Below, one piece after another: positions 17,610 to 26,075 of a stretch of 64,000 nt of DNA (its first letter is position 1; each line of letters starts with the position of its first letter). The notes below the pieces were generated by a model. It was not told the DNA's origin, did not search any database, and saw only the letters and a program-made list of their open reading frames with translations. The DNA is from Paenibacillus sp. OK003 (GTDB taxonomy: Bacteria; Bacillota; Bacilli; Paenibacillales; Paenibacillaceae), in assembly GCF_900109515.1 (NCBI RefSeq), contig NZ_FOBD01000002.1, forward strand, positions 186,001 to 250,000, read 5' to 3'. A program made the translations under genes and the position numbers.

Positions 17610-18410
17610 ATGATGGAAGAGCATGAGGGGCGTCCGGAAATGAAACGGGAAGAACAACAGCGCAAAGGATGGGCGAAGCCAAGACGTTCATTTTGGTGGG
17701 GTGCGGGATTCCTGGCTCTTCTTGTCGTTATAGCGATCATGTGGTGGAGGCCGTGGCAATCAGACCGCGTGATGTTAACAGCAGATGCAGCGGCCCAATC
17801 GGTCTTGAATCAATATCCTGGAGAAATCCTAAATTCCACGTTGAAGGACGGAACCTACATCATGCAGCTCCGCTCCGAAACCGGACTGTATGACGTACAA
17901 GTTGATGCGGTTACGGCGACCGTGAATTCCATTAAACGGCTGGAGTCCAACCCACAAGCCGAGGAGAAGACGTTATGGAGTCGGGAACAGATCAAGACGG
18001 AATTGCTGAAACAAACGGATGCCGAACTGGTGTCGCTTGAACTCGTCGAGCAGCAGGGAAGTCCGGTGTATTTGGCATTATTCAAGATGAAGGACAATAC
18101 TCGGGAGCAATGGACCATTGATCCGTATACCGGAGAGAAACTGTCTTCAAAGACGCTGGAAACCTCTTCACCCGACCCGACGACAGGGGAAGGCACCAAG
18201 ACTTCATTTCTGAGCGAGAAAGAAGCAGAGCAGAAGGCACTGGCTAAGGTTCCTGGTGAAGTGGATGATATCGAACTGCGTGGAACGAATAGTGGCAATC
18301 CGTATTATCTGGTTGAAATTGACCTGGATGACGGTCGTGAGGCCATTGTACAGGTAAATGCCATTTCGGGCGCGATTCGTTCGGTCACTTGGGATGAAGA
18401 CGAAGATTAA
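17610..18410 (+). CDS. Membrane-anchored PepSY-domain protein
   Basis: A 266-residue protein with a basic N-terminus, one transmembrane helix (about residues 28-45) and an extracytoplasmic part with two PepSY-like repeats: AAAQSVLNQYPGEILNSTLKDG... and EKEAEQKALAKVPGEVDDIELRG...AIVQVNAISGAIRSVTWD. PepSY domains are small modules, some of which inhibit peptidases. Placement behind a two-component pair is common in Bacillales and suggests envelope sensing. GGGAGGG is followed by tandem ATGs at 17610 and 17613; spacing slightly favours the second, and the GTG at 17592 has no proper site. Confidence 0.8.
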   Translation: MMEEHEGRPEMKREEQQRKGWAKPRRSFWWGAGFLALLVVIAIMWWRPWQSDRVMLTADAAAQSVLNQYPGEILNSTLKDGTYIMQLRSETGLYDVQVDAVTATVNSIKRLESNPQAEEKTLWSREQIKTELLKQTDAELVSLELVEQQGSPVYLALFKMKDNTREQWTIDPYTGEKLSSKTLETSSPDPTTGEGTKTSFLSEKEAEQKALAKVPGEVDDIELRGTNSGNPYYLVEIDLDDGREAIVQVNAISGAIRSVTWDEDED

Positions 18411-18542
18411 AGGTATGGAAGCCATTCTGTGAGGTTCTCACTCATTTTCTCATCAAATTCTAATCTAACTCTCGCTGAACTCTCATCCGTACAGGTTAAT
18501 CTATAACTGTAGACGAGAACGAGAACAACAACGAGGAGATGA

Positions 18543-19181
18543 ATGATGATGATGAACAAACATAAACTATGGATTGGCAGCTTGTCGGCAGCGGTGTTGC
18601 TCGGAGGATCAGCCGCTCTGGCTAGTGGGAGTGTAAATGGACAATCGGTACAGCCTGCGCAGACGTCCACTACACAGTCAGTAACACAGACCCAGAGTAA
18701 TACAGGTACATTGCTGACGGTCGCACAGGCCAAAGAAGCAGCCTTGAAAGCAACGGATGGCAAAGTGGATGATGTGGATCTGGAGCGCAGAAACGGCCAA
18801 ACGTTCTATGAAGTTGAAATCGACAAAAAAGGAAGCAACGACGTTGTCGTTCGTTTGGATGCCTACACAGGTAAAATCCTTGCAGTAGTCGATGATGAAG
18901 ATTACGATGACGACGATGATTATAATGGGACTGTGGCAGGTACTACTTCTTCCAATCAAGCTGCTTCAAAACAGGTTAAACTGACAGAGGCACAAGCTTC
19001 AAACATTGCCCTGAAACAGGTGACAGGCGGAAAAGTAACCGAAATCGAACTGGATCATGATAACGGTCGTTATGTTTATGAAGTGGAACTGAGAACAGCA
19101 AATGGCGAAGCCGATGTAGACGTCGATGCCAATACAGGCAAAGTGCTTTCGTTTGACCAGGATTTTGACCACGAAGACTAA
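18543..19181 (+). CDS. Secreted PepSY-domain protein with acidic linker
   Basis: A 212-residue exported protein: signal peptide MMMMNKHKLWIGSLSAAVLL, cleavage probably after ALA (about residue 27), a Thr/Gln-rich stretch, PepSY repeat 1 (LTVAQAKEAALKATDGKVDD..), an Asp-rich linker DDEDYDDDDDY, and PepSY repeat 2 (LTEAQASNIALKQVTGGKVTE..). The acidic run may bind calcium. Four tandem ATG codons start the gene behind GAGGAG. Likely in the same regulon as the OmpR/kinase pair; a 132-base gap from the previous gene could hold its own promoter. Confidence 0.8.
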   Translation: MMMMNKHKLWIGSLSAAVLLGGSAALASGSVNGQSVQPAQTSTTQSVTQTQSNTGTLLTVAQAKEAALKATDGKVDDVDLERRNGQTFYEVEIDKKGSNDVVVRLDAYTGKILAVVDDEDYDDDDDYNGTVAGTTSSNQAASKQVKLTEAQASNIALKQVTGGKVTEIELDHDNGRYVYEVELRTANGEADVDVDANTGKVLSFDQDFDHED

Positions 19182-19224
19182 GAAATAACGTATATTATAG
19201 GGATTTAGCTTGTGTATAACAGAG

Positions 19225-19249
19225 GACGCTTCGGAGGAAGCGTCTTTTT
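19225..19249 (+). terminator. Intrinsic terminator after PepSY gene
   Basis: Perfect eight-base-pair stem GACGCTTC / GAAGCGTC with a GGAG loop and five T. Confidence 0.85.
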
Positions 19250-19428
19250 GCTGTTCACTCCATAAGTTCAGTGTGTAATCGTACATGTTCCGCCGTATTG
19301 TTCACTATTCGAGCAGGGGGATGGCGGATACAATCGTAATCAGGAGGTGAGTGCCGAGCCAGTCTGAGAAACAGGTAATCCTATGAAATGCATCATCGAT
19401 CGGAGGAAGAAGAGACGTATCGATTTTA

Positions 19429-19445
19429 TTGTAAGCGCTTTATAA
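19429..19445 (+). promoter_or_regulatory. Candidate CcpA operator (cre)
   Basis: TTGTAAGCGCTTTATAA fits the cre consensus TGWAARCGYTWWCW closely, with an AAGCGCTT core. It lies 25-40 bases before the GH43 start, where CcpA would block expression in glucose. Typical for secreted polysaccharide hydrolases. Confidence 0.6.
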
Positions 19446-19470
19446 ATGAATTACGGAGGTGTGTTTTTCT

Positions 19471-20973
19471 ATGAATGAGGGTTGGTTCAAAAAGAAAACA
19501 AATTCACATCGTTTCACTCGTCGTCTATGTTATCTACTTGCTCTAATCTTGGCGCTACAATCGCTAGGCATGCTGGTCGCTCCAGGACAACAGGCTTCCG
19601 CTGCTCCACTCAGTGTAACCAACGGGGTACAGTTCAAGGATACGAACGGCAATGTCATTCATGCCCATGGGGGCGGGATGATTAAGGCTAACGGATACTA
19701 TTACTGGTTTGGGGAGAATCGCAACCCTAATGGAACGTTCAAGGCGGTTTCCGTATATCGTTCAGCAGATTTGAAAAACTGGGAGTATCGCAATGATGTG
19801 CTCACCAGCAGCTCGGCTGCCGAGCTGAACATTTCCAACATCGAACGCCCGAAGGTCATCTATAACAGTGCAACAGGCAAGTATGTTCTTTGGATGCATA
19901 AGGAAAACGGGGTTGACTACGGTGAAGCCAGAGTGGCGGTAGCGACCTCAAGTACAGTGGATGGCAATTATACGTATGTAGGCAGCTATCGGCCGCTTGG
20001 CTATGATTCGAGAGACATGACAGTTTACAACGACAACGGAACAGCTTATCTCATCTCAGCGACCAAAGTGAATGCCGACCTGAATATCTACAAGCTGACT
20101 CCAGATTTTCTCGGTGTGGAATCGCTCGTAACGACGCTGTGGCCGGGTCAATATCGTGAGGCACCTGCCATGTTCAAAAAGGGTGGCGTCTACTTCCTGA
20201 TCACATCCGGGGCTACGGGATGGAATCCGAATCAGGCCAAATATGCGACCGCTACCAGCATAACTGGCACATGGAGCGGCCTGAGCAACTTTGGAGATAG
20301 TACAACCTATGGTTCCCAATCGACCTACGTGCTTCCGGTGGAAGGCTCACAGACAACATCCTATCTTTACATGGGTGATCGCTGGGCTGGCGCCTGGAGC
20401 GGACCAGTGCAGGATTCTAAGTATGTGTGGCTGCCGTTGTCTTTCCCAAGTGCAACCAGTCTGGCGATGAACTGGGCAAGCACGGTTACCATTGATGCAG
20501 CCACGGGTTCCGTAACCGGAGTGGATACACCCGATGTATGGGACCCGAATGCTTCGTATCAGTTGATTAGTCGCAAAAGCAATAAATTGCTTCATGTCAT
20601 CGGTGGTTCTGCGGATAACGGTGCCGATCTGGAGCAGCGGGCAGACGGCGGAACGACCAGCCAGCAGTGGCAGATCACGGATGCGGGTGGCGGTTATGTC
20701 AAAATCATCAATCGTTCCAGCGGCAAGCTAATCGGTGTAGAGAATGGCTCTACAGCAGATGGAGCTGTTATTGAACAATGGAGCGATGGCGGCTGGGCCA
20801 GTCAGCAATGGCAGTTGATTAGTGTCGGCGGTGGTTATTATAAATTGAAAAACCGCAGCACAGGCAAGGTGCTTGATATTTCGGGACAATCCCTGGCAGA
20901 CGGGGCTGCTGCAATTCAGTGGACCGATAATGGCGGTACGAATCAACACTTCCAGATTGTTAAGGTGCAATAA
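19471..20973 (+). CDS. Secreted GH43 (exo-beta-1,3-galactanase-like) with ricin-type CBM13
   Basis: A 500-residue secreted glycosidase. The signal peptide runs to about ASA (residue 45). The GH43 five-bladed propeller (about 50-350) begins IHAHGGGMIKANGYYYWFGE, the pattern of the GH43 subfamily that contains exo-beta-1,3-galactanases (arabinogalactan side-chain release). YDSRDMTVYNDNG and PGQYREAPAMFKKGG are further GH43 blocks, the latter carrying the catalytic-type Glu. The C-terminus (about 360-500) is a beta-trefoil with three QW repeats (TSQQWQI, ASQQWQL, TNQHFQI). Substrate is an inference from subfamily motifs. The start is the ATG at 19471 rather than the GTG inside the GGAGGTG. A cre site lies upstream. 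Confidence 0.82.
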   Translation: MNEGWFKKKTNSHRFTRRLCYLLALILALQSLGMLVAPGQQASAAPLSVTNGVQFKDTNGNVIHAHGGGMIKANGYYYWFGENRNPNGTFKAVSVYRSADLKNWEYRNDVLTSSSAAELNISNIERPKVIYNSATGKYVLWMHKENGVDYGEARVAVATSSTVDGNYTYVGSYRPLGYDSRDMTVYNDNGTAYLISATKVNADLNIYKLTPDFLGVESLVTTLWPGQYREAPAMFKKGGVYFLITSGATGWNPNQAKYATATSITGTWSGLSNFGDSTTYGSQSTYVLPVEGSQTTSYLYMGDRWAGAWSGPVQDSKYVWLPLSFPSATSLAMNWASTVTIDAATGSVTGVDTPDVWDPNASYQLISRKSNKLLHVIGGSADNGADLEQRADGGTTSQQWQITDAGGGYVKIINRSSGKLIGVENGSTADGAVIEQWSDGGWASQQWQLISVGGGYYKLKNRSTGKVLDISGQSLADGAAAIQWTDNGGTNQHFQIVKVQ

Positions 20974-21017
20974 GGATTTATTTTAAGGTGAGAGGTGATT
21001 AATCGAGAAGATCATGC

Positions 21018-21057
21018 AAAACCCTTGTCCCGCACCTATAGGTGGGACAAGGGTTTT
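21018..21057 (+). terminator. Intrinsic terminator after GH43
   Basis: Nearly perfect inverted repeat AAAACCCTTGTCCC / GGGACAAGGGTTTT around CACCTATAGGTG. Symmetrical, so it could work in both directions. Confidence 0.75.
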
Positions 21058-21209
21058 GTGATGTTTTCACTCCTGCTACGTGAATATTAGTGCTGAGATG
21101 ATGTTCAGAGGATTTATCATGTTGCGATGTATTTCCGATCATTACTATCCCAATCTGTGGTAAACTAGTAGAATTGTAGAAATAGTAGAGACAGGAGCTG
21201 GATAACGAA

Positions 21210-21995
21210 GTGAGTGAAAAACAAGTACTGTCAATTGAAGGCTTGCGTATGCGGTATAACGGTCGTTATGTGCTCAATGGGATTGATCTGGAAGTAAATC
21301 GGGGCGAGATGATCGGATATATTGGTCCGAACGGTGCGGGTAAAAGCACGACGGTCAAGATTTTGCTTGGGCTAGTTGAGGGATATGTGGGTACGGTCCG
21401 CATCTTTGGCAAGGATATCGCGGATGGTGACGCGGAATATAAGCGAAGAATCGGTTATGTACCGGAAGTCGCGGAGCTATACGAGCAATTAACCCCGGCA
21501 GAGTATCTGACCTTTATAGGAGAATTGTACGGGTTGTCCTATGAAGATGCCGATTATAAGGCGAAGCAGTTGATGGATTGTTTTGGACTGGTAAAATCAT
21601 ATCATTCCCGCATTGCTTCCTTCTCCAAAGGCATGCGTCAGAAAGTGCTGCTGATCTCCGCGCTGCTGCATGACCCGGATCTGTTGTTCCTGGATGAACC
21701 GCTAAGCGGTCTGGACGCCAACAGTGTAATGGTGGTAAAGGAGATTTTGACACAGCTGTCGGTCAAGGGTACAACGATATTCTATTCGTCACACATCATG
21801 GATGTGGTGGAGAAGATCAGCAGCCGAATCGTTCTGATTGCCGAAGGACGTGTGATGGCGGATGGTACGTTCAGGCAGCTTCAGCAGCAATCCATGGAAG
21901 GCTCACTGGAGGAAGTGTTCAATCAACTGACGGGCTTCAATGAGCATCGGGCCATTGCAGAACGTTTTGTGTCCATCGTGCAGGAGGTGTACTGA
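21210..21995 (+). CDS. ABC transporter ATP-binding protein (ABC-2 type)
   Basis: ATPase of 261 residues. Walker A GPNGAGKSTT at about 37-46, Q-loop replaced by PEVAELYEQLT, signature FSKGMRQK (in place of LSGGQ, as in EcsA/Ytr-like exporters), Walker B LLFLDEPLSGLD and the switch His in YSSHIMD. Pairs with the membrane protein that starts one base after its stop. GTG start behind AGGAG at a long spacing. The class moves substrates outward; the cargo is unknown. Confidence 0.9.
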   Translation: MSEKQVLSIEGLRMRYNGRYVLNGIDLEVNRGEMIGYIGPNGAGKSTTVKILLGLVEGYVGTVRIFGKDIADGDAEYKRRIGYVPEVAELYEQLTPAEYLTFIGELYGLSYEDADYKAKQLMDCFGLVKSYHSRIASFSKGMRQKVLLISALLHDPDLLFLDEPLSGLDANSVMVVKEILTQLSVKGTTIFYSSHIMDVVEKISSRIVLIAEGRVMADGTFRQLQQQSMEGSLEEVFNQLTGFNEHRAIAERFVSIVQEVY

Positions 21996-21996
21996 T

Positions 21997-23658
21997 ATGG
22001 CGGAATCCTCCGACTTCCGCACGCTGAAGATTCTGGATCGTTTTCGGCCGATCATCGCCAGAACAGGAGCGGATTATGACGTACTGCGTTTGATTCTACG
22101 GGTGAAGTTCCAGATGGATCAGCGGAGGGTACCAACGGTATTGTCAGCACGCAATGGCAATAAGGAGCAGAAAGAAGGTAATCTGTATCTGCGTTCCCTC
22201 TGGTTATACGCACTGATGGGGCTGATTATGGTTCCGTTTGTTGTCTGGGATACGGGACACTTTATGCTCCAGATGGGTCTAGTGACCGCCATGCTGATGT
22301 TTATGATCATGACCTCCATGATCTCCGACTTTTCATCGGTACTGCTCGATATTCGGGATCGTAATATCATCATGACCAAGCCGATAAATGGACGCACTGT
22401 TGGCTTGGCTCGTGCCATTCATGCAGGGGTTTATTTGCTGCTCCTGACAGGCTCTCTGACGGCTGCGCCGCTGGTAGCGGGATTGATTACCCACGGAATT
22501 GGCTTTTTCCTGCTTTTTCTGGTGGAACTGGTTCTGATTAATATGTTAATTCTGGTGACCACGTCCCTGATCTATCTATTCATGATGAAGTTTCTGGATG
22601 GGGAGAAGCTGAAGGACATGATCAATATGGTGCAAATCCTGCTTTCCATCGGCATTGCCGTAGGTTACCAGCTGGTGATACGTTCGTTCAGCATCATCGA
22701 CTTTAATATGGTGTTCACACCTGCCTGGTGGCAGTTACTGCTGCCTCCGGTATGGTATGCAGCGGTTTTTGAGCTGCTGTTCGGCGGCGGGGGAGATGCC
22801 TGGCTGTATACTTTCTCGGCGCTTGCTGTGATCGTTCCAATGGTCAGTCTGTTGGTGTACGTGAAGCTGATGCCTTCCTTCGAATTGTATTTGGAGAAAA
22901 TGGCACACGCAGGTCAAGCCTCTGGACGAAGACGTGGGGGTTGGGATCGCATCATGGCGAAGGTATTCTCCCGTTCCAGAGAGGAGCAAGCGTGCTTTCG
23001 TTTATCTGCCAGTATGATGCGAAGTGAAAGGGAGTTTAAGCTGAAGGTATACCCTTCAGTTGGTTTAGCTTTTGTATTGCCCTATGTATTCTGGTTCACC
23101 CAATTGCAGAGTTCTTCGTGGGCAGAATTTAGGGAAAGCTCCTTCTTTTACACGCTATATATTGTGCTCTTGCTGATTGTGTCTGTTGTGACCATGCTGA
23201 AATATTCCGGACAATACAAAGCGTTTTGGACTTTCCGGGCAGCCCCTCTGGACAACGAGAATGTGCTATATAGTGGAGCGCTGAAAGCTTTCTTATGCAA
23301 TATGTTTCTGCCTGTATTTATATTGAACGCCATCGTATTTGTGTGGACCTTCGGGTTCAGAATTCTTCCTGATCTGGTCGTTATATTTTTGGTGGCAACT
23401 GCACTTATCCCGCTGTCTGGAAAGCTGTTGATGCGAAAACCGCCGTTCTCCCAATCCTTTAGTGTGGCCGGGCAGAGTGACGGCTGGCTCGTCTTTGCCT
23501 TCTTTCCGCTCATGGCACTGTTATGGGGACTACATGTATTTATCCGCACCATACCAGCAGGCATCTGGATCTATGTAGCGCTACTGGTCGTGATCAATGT
23601 GCTGTTCTGGAAGATGCTGCATCGGGTGAAGCGAGGCGTTGTAACGGTTGAAGGTTAA
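21997..23658 (+). CDS. ABC-2-type membrane permease subunit
   Basis: A 553-residue membrane protein with about twelve hydrophobic segments and a large cytoplasmic N-terminal part. It is the permease partner of the ATPase directly upstream. A conserved-looking block DIRDRNIIMTKPINGRTVGLARA precedes the first permease helices; a second such half begins near YKAFWTFRAAPLDNENVLYSG, suggesting an internal duplication. The start is the ATG at 21997, seven bases after CAGGAGGTG, which lies inside the upstream gene. Substrate unknown. Confidence 0.8.
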   Translation: MAESSDFRTLKILDRFRPIIARTGADYDVLRLILRVKFQMDQRRVPTVLSARNGNKEQKEGNLYLRSLWLYALMGLIMVPFVVWDTGHFMLQMGLVTAMLMFMIMTSMISDFSSVLLDIRDRNIIMTKPINGRTVGLARAIHAGVYLLLLTGSLTAAPLVAGLITHGIGFFLLFLVELVLINMLILVTTSLIYLFMMKFLDGEKLKDMINMVQILLSIGIAVGYQLVIRSFSIIDFNMVFTPAWWQLLLPPVWYAAVFELLFGGGGDAWLYTFSALAVIVPMVSLLVYVKLMPSFELYLEKMAHAGQASGRRRGGWDRIMAKVFSRSREEQACFRLSASMMRSEREFKLKVYPSVGLAFVLPYVFWFTQLQSSSWAEFRESSFFYTLYIVLLLIVSVVTMLKYSGQYKAFWTFRAAPLDNENVLYSGALKAFLCNMFLPVFILNAIVFVWTFGFRILPDLVVIFLVATALIPLSGKLLMRKPPFSQSFSVAGQSDGWLVFAFFPLMALLWGLHVFIRTIPAGIWIYVALLVVINVLFWKMLHRVKRGVVTVEG

Positions 23659-23725
23659 GGCGGACGGTAGCTGGTTGAGGTTGAATGTGAAGTGTAGAAG
23701 ATGTATATGTGAAGAAAAGTGGATT

Positions 23726-23764
23726 AAAGCCAATCCGATGTTGATGAATCGGATTGGCTTTTTT
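23726..23764 (+). terminator. Intrinsic terminator between convergent genes
   Basis: AAAGCCAATCCGAT / ATCGGATTGGCTTT with a short loop and T tract. The remaining bases to 23909 show no gene. Confidence 0.85.
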
Positions 23765-23909
23765 ACGTTTTTTCTAATTCTTTACGTGATGCGATGTACT
23801 TTAAAGATGGAGAAAATAAATGATATGGCGAGCTGTAACAGTGATCTGGATTCTGTAGCACTTAAACGACTGGGAGATTGAATTAGTGTGTTAAATCGGT
23901 ATCGGTATG

Positions 23910-25130
23910 CTAAGCATGGGGTTTTCCGCTTTGCAGGACAGCCTCTGCCAGCTGATCGGCTGCATCCGCCGTGGAGAGGACAGACTGCTCTGCTATCGCA
24001 TAGACCTTGGACAGCGTGCCCGCAATCCCCGCCACCTTTTGGCGGATCAGGTCGGGCCCTGCGCCCTCCAGCTCGTAGGCGGTGCTGATGATTCCGCCTG
24101 CGTTGAGCACATAGTCAGGCGCGTACAGGATGCCGCGCGCCTGCAAGCGGCGAACAACCAGCTCCCGGTGGCTGAGCTGGTTGTTCGCCGCCCCGGCAAC
24201 GGTGGAGCAGCGCAGCTCCTCCACCGTTGCCGGGGTCAATACGCCCCCTAGGGCACAGGGGGCGAACACCTTGCAGTCAGCGGCGTGAATATGGGCCGGA
24301 TCGGCCGAGGTGGCGCCGCTGAACTGCAGAAGGGCACGTTGTACACGCTCCGGTACAACGTCTGCCACAATCAGCCGTGCCCCGGCTGCATGCAGGTAAC
24401 GGCACAGGGCATACCCGACCTTGCCCAGTCCCTGGACGGCAACGGAAATGCCCTGCAAGGCATCGATGCCTTGGTGACGCAGAGATGTCACAATGCCAGT
24501 ATATACACCGTAGGCGGTCATCTCGGCTGTGAAATCATCCTGTGCACCAAGTGATCCAGTCGTGTCCGTCACATGTACCGTCTCCTGCCCGATCTGGTCC
24601 ATATCTGCCGCCGTAGTGCCCAGATCCAGGCCCGTCACATATCGTCCGTTCATTCGTTCCAGATAGCGTCCCAGAGAACGGAACGTTTCGGCACGCCGGG
24701 AAGCTGATGAGTTGTTTTTAAATGCCGCTTTATCTAATCCCTTATCTAATTTGCCCGATGTATCCATACCTTTAATGATGTTCGTATGGGTTCCAACGTC
24801 CTGTTTGCCTTTTCTGGGATTCAGTTTGTTGTTTGGGCTGGCCTCACCCGGTTGGATGACCAGTTCTGCGGGCACATCCCACACCACGGCTTTGCCCCCG
24901 CCATAAGGCAGGCCGGAGACTGCGGATTTGTAGGTCATGCCCTTCGCGAGTTTGATGGCATCCCGAACCGCTTCTTCCTCCGATGCATATGTCCAGCAGC
25001 GGCATCCCCCGAGTGCGGGACCCAGCACTGTACTATGGATGGCGATGACGGCTTTAAGCCCGCTGCGTGGATCATGGCAAAATATGAGTTCTTCCATACC
25101 TTCCCGCTGCATCTCGTGCCACAATTGCAT
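23910..25130 (-). CDS. Leucine-dehydrogenase-like amino acid dehydrogenase with a ~47-residue insertion
   Basis: NAD-dependent Glu/Leu/Phe/Val dehydrogenase family: oxidative deamination of branched-chain amino acids. Key residues are in register with Bacillus LeuDH: Lys68 in LAKGMTYK and Lys80 in LPYGGGK, with GPALGG ahead. The NAD motif is VAVQGLGKVGYALCRYLH; APCALGG, ANNQL and YAPDYVLNAGG follow. Between AVVWDVP and FRSLGRYLERMNGRYVT there are about 60 residues where LeuDH has about a dozen, a Lys/Asn/Gly-rich segment (residues 87-146) of unknown purpose. The reading frame is intact, so this is an insertion and not a frameshift. ATG at 25130 behind AAGGGGGAA. Confidence 0.82.
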   Translation of the reverse strand: MQLWHEMQREGMEELIFCHDPRSGLKAVIAIHSTVLGPALGGCRCWTYASEEEAVRDAIKLAKGMTYKSAVSGLPYGGGKAVVWDVPAELVIQPGEASPNNKLNPRKGKQDVGTHTNIIKGMDTSGKLDKGLDKAAFKNNSSASRRAETFRSLGRYLERMNGRYVTGLDLGTTAADMDQIGQETVHVTDTTGSLGAQDDFTAEMTAYGVYTGIVTSLRHQGIDALQGISVAVQGLGKVGYALCRYLHAAGARLIVADVVPERVQRALLQFSGATSADPAHIHAADCKVFAPCALGGVLTPATVEELRCSTVAGAANNQLSHRELVVRRLQARGILYAPDYVLNAGGIISTAYELEGAGPDLIRQKVAGIAGTLSKVYAIAEQSVLSTADAADQLAEAVLQSGKPHA

Positions 25131-25480
25131 GACAGTTCCCCCTTTTGGTAGCCGTCGTTTCCCGAACCTGTTTGGCTGTACGCCTCAATCCAATTGCTGT
25201 TGGTTCAGCATATTCAGTCACGCCGATTTTCGCCCCTGGATCTCACGCCGGGTTGATAATGCGCAGAAAGGGATCTATAATGGCAGTTCCGGCTTGCCAG
25301 TGGGCAGAGTATAGGAAATGCAGTCCAATTTACGTTGAACCGTTTAAAATGACCGCATAACGTCCAATGATGGAGATAGAGTAAACGTACAGAAGCGTTA
25401 ATGACATGCAGAGGAAGCGGAAAGAAGGCGCGCAACAAACGGCCCATTCCGTTGTGAAAGTCAGGAAAGAGGGATTGCGA

Positions 25481-25996
25481 TTGTTTAAAATATTGGTATT
25501 TATCTTTTTGATCCAGATTGTGTATGTATCCGCGTATACACTTCGGATGATTCTGACGCTCAAAGGACAGAAATATATTGCTGCGCTCATCAGTATGGGC
25601 GAAATTGTGATCTACGTACTCGGCCTGAATCTGGTGCTCAAATATCTGACCCAGCCGTCTGCGTTAATTGTATATGCTGTTGGTTACGGGCTAGGGGTAT
25701 TGCTGGGTGCCTGGATTGAAGAGAAGATTGCACTCGGTTACGTTACCGTCAAGGTTATTTGTAACCAGATGGGCGGGGATGTAGCGAATGCCTTGCGGGA
25801 TAAAGGATATGGCGTGACCGCCTGGGTTGGTAGTGGACGTGACGGAGATCGGCTGGTTATGGAGATTTTGGCGAAACGCAAAAACCAGAAACTGCTGTAT
25901 CAGACGATTCTGGAGCTTGATCCCAAAGCATTTGTCATCACCGTTGAGCCCAAACAGTTCCATGGTGGGTTCTGGACACGTTCCATCAAAAGATAA
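25481..25996 (+). CDS. UPF0316/DUF2179 membrane protein (YebE-like)
   Basis: A membrane protein with three hydrophobic helices (FKILVFIFLIQIVYVSAYTL; YIAALISMGEIVIYVLGLNL; ALIVYAVGYGLGVLLGAWIE), followed by a cytoplasmic DUF2179 domain with GYGVTAWVGSGRDGDRLVMEIL and KAFVITVEPKQFHGGFW. The family is uncharacterised; the C-terminal fold is often found regulating transporters. I set the start at the TTG at 25481, eight bases behind AAAGAGGG, which puts the first helix at the N-terminus; an in-frame ATG at 25406 lacks a ribosome binding site. Confidence 0.75.
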   Translation: MFKILVFIFLIQIVYVSAYTLRMILTLKGQKYIAALISMGEIVIYVLGLNLVLKYLTQPSALIVYAVGYGLGVLLGAWIEEKIALGYVTVKVICNQMGGDVANALRDKGYGVTAWVGSGRDGDRLVMEILAKRKNQKLLYQTILELDPKAFVITVEPKQFHGGFWTRSIKR

Positions 25997-26002
25997 ATTA
26001 TG

Positions 26003-26034
26003 GCAGGTCTGCAGCAGGTGCAGGCCTGCTTTTC
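26003..26034 (+). terminator. Intrinsic terminator after DUF2179 gene
   Basis: Eleven-base-pair stem GCAGGTCTGCA / TGCAGGCCTGC (one G-U), five-base loop, TTTT. Confidence 0.75.
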
Positions 26035-26075
26035 AGTTGTAAATATAACATTTGTTAAATTTTCAGATAAAGTTA

